The notes under the pieces: model-generated
Database searches by the model: none
Seen by the model: only the letters and a program-made list of their open reading frames with translations
Told to the model about the DNA's origin: nothing
Assembly: GCF_003946325.1 (NCBI RefSeq)
Contig: NZ_RHNT01000023.1
Coordinates: 1 to 33,136 of the forward strand
Reading direction: 5' to 3'
DNA from: Companilactobacillus furfuricola
GTDB lineage: Bacteria; Bacillota; Bacilli; Lactobacillales; Lactobacillaceae
DNA: 33,136 nt
In this document: positions 1 to 5,797 of the stretch, piece after piece
How positions within the stretch are numbered: the first letter of the stretch is position 1
Layout: each line of letters starts with the position of its first letter
Program-made: the position numbers and the translations under genes

Positions 1-61
1 CTCATGAAAATTGGCATTGAGTATATAAGCCTCTTCTTAAATAAATGCATCAAAATAACCA

Positions 62-212
62 AACCACGACGAGAACCGATTTATCGCTTAGAATAAGACT
101 CGTATTTGAGATGTCCGAAGCGGTTTTCTTCGGATAGCTCAAAGTGGCGTCCATGGCGTTCCACGGCGCAATTCCTGGAACCCCCACAGGACCGGCAATG
201 AACCTCCACCCA
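62..212 (-). repeat. Long intergenic hairpin element, copy A (3' arm missing)
   Basis: On the minus strand this stretch has the same order of motifs as the element at 22140-22306: a G-rich arm, GGTTCCAGGAATTGCG, a GGAACG..ATGGACG block, then a TTTGAG..CTCAAA stem whose inner part is TCCGAAG/CTTCGGA. It continues with ATACGAG and CTAAGC. The expected 3' arm (GAATTTCAT..CTGACAGCG) is not found beyond it, so the copy looks truncated. Any open reading frame here is incidental. The stretch before ldhD otherwise holds an inverted repeat ACATTA-N7-TAATGT at 305-323. I could not find a convincing ldhD promoter. Confidence 0.6.
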
Positions 213-350
213 AACACCCCCCTCCAAAATTTATGTAAGCTTTTGCAAATTAAATTACTTTTCCCCAAAAAAGCGTTAAAATTAAATCATCGAATTATTA
301 AAAAACATTAATTTATCTAATGTTTATATAACACTGAAAGAGGGATTGAC

Positions 351-1358
351 ATGAAGATTTACCTATACGGTATCCGTGAAGACGAAAAAGAATACTTACA
401 AGAATGGGACGATGCTCACACTGATGTTGACATCGATTACACCGACCAGATTCTGACACCAGAAACAGCTGACTTGGCTAAAGGTGCCGATGGCGTGGTT
501 ATGGCCCAAACTCAGCCTTATGAGCGTGCAGCTTTGGAAAAGCTTCATAATTTTGGCATCAGCAAAATTTCCGTTCGTAATGTCGGCTTAGATGGATTTG
601 ATTTTAAAGACTTACGTGACTTCGGTTTCTCGCTGACAAATGTTCCGGTTTATTCACCCAACGCTATCGCTGAACACACTACTGGTCTGATGATCCGTTT
701 GTTGAGAAGAGTTCCTGAATTCGATCAGAAATTTGCTAATGCTGACTTTAGATGGTTCCCAACTATCGGTGAAGAGATCCACGGTAAAACAGTTGGTGTT
801 ATTGGTACTGGCCACATCGGTTCCGTTGTTGTTCGTATTATGATGGCCATGGGTGCCAAGGTGGTTGCTTATGATATCGATCCTAATCCAGCTTTGGAGA
901 ACTTGGGGATCTATGTGGAAACACTGGATGAATTGTTGGAACAATCAGATATTGTTACGATTCACACCCCACTAGCTAAAAAAGATATTCACATGATCGG
1001 TAAAGATGCTTTTGCAAAAATGAAAGATGGAGCTATTTTTATTAACGCTGCTCGTGGTGGTTTGGTTGATACGGACGCTTTGATCGAAGCACTCGACAGT
1101 GGCAAATTAGGTGGTGCTGGTCTTGATGTTTTGGAAAGTGAAAATGATGTGTTCCAAAAGAAATTCGATAAGATCGAAGACGTTAAAGATCCACAATTCC
1201 AAGCTTTGATCAATCGCAATAATGTCATCATCACTCCACACACTGCTTTTTACACAACAACTGCCGTTCACAATATGATTTTTGATTCATTAAATGACAA
1301 CCTGAAAATGTTGTCAGGTCAAAAACCAAAGTACCCTGTTGATATTTCAGCAGAATAA
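351..1358 (+). CDS. ldhD: D-lactate dehydrogenase (D-2-hydroxyacid dehydrogenase)
   Basis: Cytosolic NAD-dependent enzyme that interconverts pyruvate and D-lactate and regenerates NAD+ at the end of fermentation. The 335-aa length is typical of the D-LDH branch of the D-2-hydroxyacid dehydrogenases. The Rossmann motif GTGHIG is at residues 152-157. The expected catalytic residues are present: Arg235 in NAARGGLVD, Glu264, and His297 in TPHTAFYT. The ATG is preceded by GAGGG at a suitable distance. The gene stands alone: a consensus promoter for the next transcript begins 16 nt after its stop codon. Family members acting on 2-hydroxyisocaproate are similar in sequence, so the exact substrate is inferred from the overall resemblance to lactobacillar D-LDH. 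Confidence 0.93.
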   Translation: MKIYLYGIREDEKEYLQEWDDAHTDVDIDYTDQILTPETADLAKGADGVVMAQTQPYERAALEKLHNFGISKISVRNVGLDGFDFKDLRDFGFSLTNVPVYSPNAIAEHTTGLMIRLLRRVPEFDQKFANADFRWFPTIGEEIHGKTVGVIGTGHIGSVVVRIMMAMGAKVVAYDIDPNPALENLGIYVETLDELLEQSDIVTIHTPLAKKDIHMIGKDAFAKMKDGAIFINAARGGLVDTDALIEALDSGKLGGAGLDVLESENDVFQKKFDKIEDVKDPQFQALINRNNVIITPHTAFYTTTAVHNMIFDSLNDNLKMLSGQKPKYPVDISAE

Positions 1359-1374
1359 TTTTTTCAAAACAGTG

Positions 1375-1403
1375 TTGACAAAATATTTTTTCAGTCGTAT
1401 ATT
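1375..1403 (+). promoter_or_regulatory. Promoter of the T-box/metE-like operon
   Basis: TTGACA at 1375-1380 and TATATT at 1398-1403 are separated by 17 nt, close to the sigma-A consensus. The predicted start near 1410 lies just before the T-box leader. Confidence 0.8.
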
Positions 1404-1436
1404 TATCGCCAATCAATTAAAACTTATTTAACTTTA

Positions 1437-1709
1437 TTAGACGTTGAAGAGAAGAGTAGAATTTTTTAGTAGTTTGAAGCGACCGTTGGATAGTGCAAGG
1501 ACGGAACGAACGAGAATTTGAACATGAGCTCGGAGTCTTACCCACGGTGCAAGCCAAAGGTACGCAAGGATGCGATATCATCCCGGACATGTTAGTGTCG
1601 TTGAGGTGTTTTATGTGAGTAAAACACGAATTAGGGTGGTATCACGGGAAATCGTCCCTACAATTTTGAAGTATCTTTACTTCAGTTGTAGGGGCGTATT
1701 TTTTTTTTT
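1437..1709 (+). promoter_or_regulatory. T-box riboswitch leader, probably methionine-specific
   Basis: The leader carries the T-box sequence AGGGTGGTATCACGGG (1633-1648), followed by an intrinsic terminator whose stem CGTCCCTACAA/TTGTAGGGGCG (1653-1696) runs into a T tract ending at 1709. The 5' part (about 1445-1545) has the look of stem I. A candidate specifier is the ATG at 1524-1526 in the context GAACATGA, which would read methionine. Reading the loop one base earlier gives CAT (His), so the assignment rests partly on the downstream metE-like genes. When uncharged tRNA binds, the antiterminator should form and allow transcription of both methyltransferase genes. Methionine T-boxes are known in front of methionine genes in Lactobacillales. 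Confidence 0.9.
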
Positions 1710-1710
1710 A

Positions 1711-1774
1711 CTTTAAGTCAGCACCTCCGGTGCCTACTTAAAGTTAACTGCTGGCAACGCAGTTGCCAGGAGTT
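1711..1774 (+). other. Two adjacent hairpins between T-box terminator and metE-like gene
   Basis: The first hairpin (1711-1743) has a CTTTAAGT/ACTTAAAG outer stem and a GCACC/GGTGC inner stem. The second (1746-1774) pairs AACTGCTGGCAAC with GTTGCCAGGAGTT, with one mismatch. They lie directly after the T tract of the T-box terminator, so they are present only in read-through mRNA. There is no T run after either, so they are not typical terminators. An mRNA processing or stability element, or a small palindromic repeat, are possible readings. Confidence 0.55.
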
Positions 1775-1902
1775 TCAGGTTGAAAAGAAACAAAATACTT
1801 TCTAAAACTTTGAAAAAAACCCAATATCAACACCAACAAAATACAAACACACTACCACATCCACAAAAAGTTAAATAACAACATCCACAGGAGGAATAAA
1901 AT

Positions 1903-3030
1903 ATGACTATCACAAGACAAAAATTAGGATTTCAACATGTAGGGAGTTTTTTAAGACCAGCAGAACTTAAACAAGCTAGAAAAGATTTTGCTGATAAGAA
2001 GATCGACCATGACCAACTTCGGGCAATCGAAGATGAAGCTATCACTCACTTGATCGAACAACAAAAAGAAGTTGGTCTTTCATATGCGACTGACGGTGAA
2101 TTCAGACGTTCATATTGGCACTTGGATTTCTTCTGGGGCTTTGAAGGAGTTAAACATACGAACATCGGTCTAGGATATGATTTCTCAAATGGTCGTTCAC
2201 GTGATGACACAGCAGTCCTCACCGACAAGATCAGTTTCAACGCCGAGACACATCCCTTTATCAAAGATTTCAAATTCACCAAAGCCGTAACTGATGATAT
2301 CGGCGGCATTTTACCAAAGCAAACAATCCCCGCACCGGCTCAACTTTATCGTGAACTAACTCGTGGCGAAAATCAGCAAGCACTCGACAGGATCTATCCT
2401 GATAAAGAAGAATTTTATAACGATGTCGAAAAAGCTTATCATGATGCTATTTTAGCTTTTTACAATGAAGGTGCTCGGGTCATTCAATTAGACGACTGTT
2501 CATGGGGCCGCTTGCTTGATAAGAAATTCTTAGCCAGTGATGAAGGTAAAAAATTAGTCGCCGAAAACGTGCAAGATATCTACTTGAAACTTAATAACGG
2601 TGCGATTGCTGATCTACCCGATGACTTAACGATCTATACTCACGTCTGCCGGGGTAACTTCCACTCAAGTTTCTTATTCTCCGGTGGCTACGACAATGTG
2701 GCTGATAACTTGTTTGGCAAAGAAAATGTTGATACTTATTTCCTTGAATATGATTCAGATCGTTCCGGAAGTTTCGCTCCACTAGCTAAAGTTTCTGGCG
2801 ACAAACGTGTTGTATTAGGATTAGTAACTACTAAAGACGGCAAGTTAGAAGATCGTAACGTCATTATCGAACGCATCAAAGAAGCTAGCCAATACTTACC
2901 ACTTGATCGACTTTGGCTATCTACTCAATGCGGCTTTGCCTCAACTGAAGAAGGCAACGTTATTACCGAAGATCAACAATGGGAAAAATTAAAATTAGTT
3001 AAATCGATCCAAGACGAAGTCTGGGGATAG
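1903..3030 (+). CDS. MetE-like methyltransferase (YxjG/YxjH type), copy 1
   Basis: Short cobalamin-independent methionine-synthase-like protein of 375 aa, corresponding to the catalytic C-terminal half of MetE. Proteins of this type move a methyl group to homocysteine or a related thiol to give methionine; the natural methyl donor is not certain. The zinc ligand set expected for the family is visible: His247 and Cys249 in THVCRGN, Glu282 in LEYD, and Cys343 in TQCGFAS. An LDDCSWG motif lies at 196-202. AGGAGG precedes the ATG. It is the first gene after a T-box leader and is followed 21 nt later by a close paralogue, so the two form an operon probably induced by methionine starvation. Confidence 0.88.
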   Translation: MTITRQKLGFQHVGSFLRPAELKQARKDFADKKIDHDQLRAIEDEAITHLIEQQKEVGLSYATDGEFRRSYWHLDFFWGFEGVKHTNIGLGYDFSNGRSRDDTAVLTDKISFNAETHPFIKDFKFTKAVTDDIGGILPKQTIPAPAQLYRELTRGENQQALDRIYPDKEEFYNDVEKAYHDAILAFYNEGARVIQLDDCSWGRLLDKKFLASDEGKKLVAENVQDIYLKLNNGAIADLPDDLTIYTHVCRGNFHSSFLFSGGYDNVADNLFGKENVDTYFLEYDSDRSGSFAPLAKVSGDKRVVLGLVTTKDGKLEDRNVIIERIKEASQYLPLDRLWLSTQCGFASTEEGNVITEDQQWEKLKLVKSIQDEVWG

Positions 3031-3051
3031 ACATAGAGGAGGACAAGACTT

Positions 3052-4179
3052 ATGACACTTACAAAACAAAAAATCGGATTTCAACATGTTGGCAGTTTTT
3101 TAAGACCAAATGGATTAAAACAAGCACGTCGTGCTTATGATGACGGCTTTTTAACTCGCAAGGATTTGACTGAGATCGAAGACGAAGCTATCAAGGATTT
3201 GATCATCAATCAAAAAGAAGCTGGCTTAAAGTATGTCACTGACGGCGAATTTCGTCGTTCTTACTGGCACCTCGATTTCTTCTGGGGCTTTGAAGGCGTT
3301 GAACATATTCATTATGGTGAAGGCTATCATTTTGCTCACGAAGAAACTCGTGATGATACGGCTAGACTAGAGGGCAAGATCAGCTTTAATCCGATCACCC
3401 ACCCTTTCATCCGAGATTTTGATTTTGTAAAGTCAGTAACCGATGAAATTGGTGGCGTCCTTCCTAAGCAAACTATCCCGGCACCATCACAGTTATACAT
3501 TGAGTTGATCCGTGGCGACAATTTACAAAAAGTTCAAGAATTTTATCCTGATCAAAATGATTTGATCCATGACATTCAAAAAGCTTATCATGATGCGATC
3601 ATTGCTTTTTATGACGAAGGGGCTCGAGTCATTCAATTAGACGACTGTTCCTGGGGCTTGTTCCTCGATGAAAATTTCTTGAAAACTGATGAAGGCAAAG
3701 CTTATGCTAATTCCGGAATCCAAGATACTTTTATTGAATTGAACAATGGTGCCTTGCAAGATCTTCCTGAAGATCTAACCATCAATACCCACGTTTGCCG
3801 GGGCAATTATCATTCAGATTTCGCTTTTTCTGGCGGTTACGGTCCTGTTGCTGACGAACTATTTGCTAAAGAAAATGTCGATTCCTATTTTCTTGAATAT
3901 GACTCTAGTCGCGCCGGTGGTTTTGAACCTTTAGCCAAAGTTTCGGGTGATAAAAATGTTGTCCTAGGTTTGATCACTAGTAAATCGGGCAAATTAGAAG
4001 ATCGGCAAAATATCATTGACCGGATCCACGAAGCGAGCCAATACATCCCTTTGGATCGACTTTGGCTTTCAACACAATGTGGTTTTGCTTCGACCGAAGA
4101 AGGTAACGTTTTGAGCGAACAACAACAGTGGGATAAGTTAAAATTGGTTAAATCGGTCATTGATGAAGTTTGGAAGTAA
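3052..4179 (+). CDS. MetE-like methyltransferase (YxjG/YxjH type), copy 2
   Basis: Second 375-aa paralogue, collinear with the preceding gene without length change. It keeps the same zinc-binding pattern (THVCRGN, LEYD, TQCGFAS) and the LDDCSWG motif. It starts with TLTKQKIGFQHVGSF where copy 1 has TITRQKLGFQHVGSF. GAGGAGG precedes the ATG, 21 nt after the stop of copy 1. The two copies clearly arose by tandem duplication but differ at many positions throughout. Both keep every catalytic residue, so they may prefer different methyl donors or simply raise dosage. No terminator is obvious before the next promoter. Confidence 0.87.
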   Translation: MTLTKQKIGFQHVGSFLRPNGLKQARRAYDDGFLTRKDLTEIEDEAIKDLIINQKEAGLKYVTDGEFRRSYWHLDFFWGFEGVEHIHYGEGYHFAHEETRDDTARLEGKISFNPITHPFIRDFDFVKSVTDEIGGVLPKQTIPAPSQLYIELIRGDNLQKVQEFYPDQNDLIHDIQKAYHDAIIAFYDEGARVIQLDDCSWGLFLDENFLKTDEGKAYANSGIQDTFIELNNGALQDLPEDLTINTHVCRGNYHSDFAFSGGYGPVADELFAKENVDSYFLEYDSSRAGGFEPLAKVSGDKNVVLGLITSKSGKLEDRQNIIDRIHEASQYIPLDRLWLSTQCGFASTEEGNVLSEQQQWDKLKLVKSVIDEVWK

Positions 4180-4185
4180 TCACTA

Positions 4186-4214
4186 TTGAAAACGCTTTCA
4201 TAATATGTTATAAA
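4186..4214 (+). promoter_or_regulatory. Promoter with overlapping cre (CcpA) site
   Basis: TTGAAA at 4186-4191 and TATAAA at 4209-4214 have a 17-nt spacer. The 14-mer TGAAAACGCTTTCA at 4187-4200 fits the cre consensus TGWAANCGNTNWCA at every position and overlaps the -35 box. This is the classical arrangement for CcpA repression when a preferred sugar is present. It drives the 29-aa peptide gene and possibly the YxeA-like gene after it. Confidence 0.8.
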
Positions 4215-4261
4215 GAATATAGGGAATAGAATATGTTGTCTATGTTTGGAGGCGTTTATAT

Positions 4262-4351
4262 ATGTGGAACTTGATTGCAGATATTTTCAACGGAATTGTC
4301 GATTACACAATCAAATTTGACTGGGGATTCCACGATGATGACGACAAGTAA
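4262..4351 (+). CDS. 29-aa peptide of unknown function under cre control
   Basis: A small ORF of 29 codons with a good ribosome binding site (TTGGAGGCG) ending nine bases before the ATG, and a consensus promoter plus cre site upstream. The peptide begins MWNLIADIFNGIVDY, can be drawn as an amphipathic helix, and ends in GFHDDDDK. The strongly acidic C-terminus resembles in style, but not in sequence, small membrane-active peptides such as Fst-type toxins. No signal peptide is visible and I recognise no family. Promoter, operator, ribosome site and ORF all line up, so I regard it as a real gene. It could also act as a leader peptide for the YxeA-like gene that starts 88 nt downstream. Confidence 0.65.
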   Translation: MWNLIADIFNGIVDYTIKFDWGFHDDDDK

Positions 4352-4362
4352 CTTACAAATCC

Positions 4363-4391
4363 GTAAGACAAATGTAAGTAAAACAAATGTA
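4363..4391 (+). promoter_or_regulatory. Tandem 14-nt repeats resembling cop boxes
   Basis: GTAAGACAAATGTA (4363-4376) and GTAAAACAAATGTA (4378-4391) are direct repeats with one mismatch. The first contains GACAAATGTA, which fits the CopY/CopR-type operator KACANNTGTA. The second contains AACAAATGTA, one base off. They sit just upstream of the YxeA-like gene and are therefore candidate operators for a CopY/BlaI-type repressor. No such regulator is encoded in the window. Confidence 0.4.
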
Positions 4392-4439
4392 TAAGTACGA
4401 TCAAAAACTTTAGTATATTTTTCAGGAGGTAACAATCAA

Positions 4440-4826
4440 ATGAAAAGTCTACTAAAGTTTTTATTTATCACAACACTAATTATCGGGGGATCATACTTAG
4501 CGGCCTGTATTTATACGAAAGATCAAACAGACCAATTCTCACAAGCATTGGGACAATACAATATCCTAGTCAAACGTGAGCCAAGATACGTCAAAATCGA
4601 CAATACTAACGCCAAAGATGAGGCCGGTTATGGAAATTGCGAATATAATTTAACTAGCTACGATAAAGATGGCAATGCCCACAAATCAAGCTTTACCGGT
4701 ATGGGGAAACTCAAACAAGATCACTACTTAGAATTAGATACCAAGGGTGCTTACGTTTATACATATAAGGAAACATTTCCAAATAAAATGTCGAAAAAAG
4801 CCGCCGAAAAATTAATTCCAGAATAA
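4440..4826 (+). CDS. YxeA-family putative lipoprotein
   Basis: A 128-aa exported protein. The N-terminus has a basic start, a hydrophobic stretch (residues 5-20) and LAAC at 20-23, which fits a lipobox, so Cys23 may be lipid-modified after signal peptidase II cleavage. The rest has the YxeA (DUF1093) pattern: a short beta-rich domain with Y..KIDNT, a YDKDGNAHKSSFTG segment, a YLELDTKGAYVYTY segment, and a C-terminal lysine-rich helix ending in IPE. The molecular role of this family is not known. AGGAGG precedes the ATG. Cop-box-like repeats lie upstream and a strong terminator follows, so it is the last gene of its transcript. Confidence 0.8.
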   Translation: MKSLLKFLFITTLIIGGSYLAACIYTKDQTDQFSQALGQYNILVKREPRYVKIDNTNAKDEAGYGNCEYNLTSYDKDGNAHKSSFTGMGKLKQDHYLELDTKGAYVYTYKETFPNKMSKKAAEKLIPE

Positions 4827-4828
4827 AA

Positions 4829-4868
4829 TAAAGCCTTGAACTAGGTACAATACTGTTCAAGGCTTTTA
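4829..4868 (+). terminator. Intrinsic terminator after the YxeA-like gene
   Basis: The stem AAAGCCTTGAAC/GTTCAAGGCTTTT begins within a few bases of the stop codon. It is followed by only a short T-rich stretch. Confidence 0.8.
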
Positions 4869-5004
4869 CTGTGCTTATGAATCAGATGAAATTTGGCCAC
4901 GACAAATCCTCGTATCAACGAATAATTTCTTTTCATCAGTGACTTCATAGCTAGATGCTATTTCTCCTAAATCTACTACTGAAAATAAATAGTGGTTAAA
5001 TTTT

Positions 5005-5033
5005 TTGTTAGAAAATGTATTTACTTGTATTTA
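5005..5033 (+). promoter_or_regulatory. Promoter and direct-repeat operator of the toxin-antitoxin pair
   Basis: TTGTTA (5005-5010) and TATTTA (5028-5033) are 17 nt apart. Two exact TGTATTTA repeats (5016-5023 and 5026-5033) lie 10 bp apart, one helical turn, over the spacer and -10 box. This is a plausible binding site for the autoregulating antitoxin. Confidence 0.5.
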
Positions 5034-5084
5034 TTTAATCAAGCAATTACAATGTATTCACTAATAAACACAAGGAGTGATATT

Positions 5085-5411
5085 ATGCAAGATCTTAAAA
5101 CCAGAAAACAAGGTAATTCGATAACAGTTACAATTCCAAAAGAATTCGGCATTGGCCCAGGTGTCACAGTGAGACCTAAAAAAACTGCCAATGGGTTTTC
5201 ATATGAATTGGTTGATAATACGGATGAATTCTTTGATTTTTCATCAAATATCCTGGTCGATGTGATTGATGATGGATTCCAAGGTAAAGATATACTCCAT
5301 GAATTTGATAAACGAAAATCTTTGATCGACAAAACGGTAAATAATTTAGGTAATGACGTTTCCGCTGACGAATACTCTGAAGATCAGGCAAGACAAGAAT
5401 TTGGTTTATAA
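5085..5411 (+). CDS. Type II antitoxin, AbrB/MazE-like
   Basis: Product of 108 aa starting MQDLKTRKQGNSITVTIPK, the typical swapped-hairpin AbrB/MazE DNA-binding start (RKQGNSITVTIPKEF). The acidic C-terminal half (DDGFQGKDILHEFDK..) would be the toxin-binding part. I place the start at the ATG at 5085 because AAGGAG lies eight bases before it. A longer reading frame exists upstream, but its extra residues look unrelated to the family. The stop overlaps or abuts the start of a RelE/ParE-type toxin, the usual pairing. Repression of its own promoter through the TGTATTTA repeats is likely. Confidence 0.85.
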   Translation: MQDLKTRKQGNSITVTIPKEFGIGPGVTVRPKKTANGFSYELVDNTDEFFDFSSNILVDVIDDGFQGKDILHEFDKRKSLIDKTVNNLGNDVSADEYSEDQARQEFGL

Positions 5412-5703
5412 CATTGAACTTTCTAAACAAGTTCAGAAAACCTTGAAAAAAATCAAGAATAAACAATTGGCCAATAAGTATTTAGATTGTATTTACAAAG
5501 TCATAGCTCTTGATCCCGAAAGTGGGACAATGAAACAAGGAAACTTACATGGTCTGTATACTCAATCATTTGTATACCAAAAAACAAATTATCGTGTAGC
5601 TTACACGATTAAAGATGACACATTAATTATAGTCATTTTGATTGGGTCACACGAAAATTTTTATAATGAATTACGACGAAAGATTTGGACGAAAGATTCT
5701 TGA
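5401..5703 (+). CDS. Type II toxin, RelE/ParE family
   Basis: Product of about 100 aa with the RelE/ParE layout: an N-terminal beta strand (VYNIELSKQVQ), two lysine-rich helices (KTLKKIKNKQLANKYLD), then a beta sheet with LHGLYTQSFVYQ, YRVAYTIKDDTLIIVILIGSHENFY. It probably cleaves mRNA at the ribosome or inhibits gyrase; the exact activity cannot be told from the sequence. The frame is open from an ATG at 5353, but the TTG at 5401 gives the usual family N-terminus and an 11-nt overlap with the antitoxin. The start is therefore uncertain. Overlap with the antitoxin gene implies translational coupling. Confidence 0.8.
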   Translation: MVYNIELSKQVQKTLKKIKNKQLANKYLDCIYKVIALDPESGTMKQGNLHGLYTQSFVYQKTNYRVAYTIKDDTLIIVILIGSHENFYNELRRKIWTKDS

Positions 5704-5730
5704 TTAATGGATGAAAAAATTAGAACAAAA

Positions 5731-5766
5731 AGGACATTCTGCAAATTGCGAATGCCCATTTTTTTT
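5731..5766. terminator. Terminator between toxin and UvrA-like gene
   Basis: The stem GGACATTC/GAATGCCC is followed by eight T on the plus strand and preceded by five A (T on the minus strand). It can serve both converging genes. Confidence 0.6.
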
Positions 5767-5797
5767 ACTGTAAATTTCAGTCCAATTTTAAAAAAAA

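Noticed and set aside
50-268. A 72-codon minus-strand ORF
   Set aside because: It runs through the hairpin element (copy A) without a ribosome site.
305-323. ACATTA-N7-TAATGT before ldhD as a Rex operator
   Set aside because: It does not match the TTGTGA-N6-TCACAA type Rex site. It may be only a small hairpin.
4440-4520. The YxeA-like protein as a plain secreted protein cut by signal peptidase I
   Set aside because: LAAC directly after the hydrophobic core fits a lipobox better, though this is not proven.
4875-5020. Minus-strand open stretch reading ..VVDLGEIASSYEVTDEKK.. with a TAA at 4875-4877
   Set aside because: It looks protein-like but has no start codon or ribosome site, and I cannot name a parent gene. 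It could be a gene remnant, but the evidence is too thin to list.
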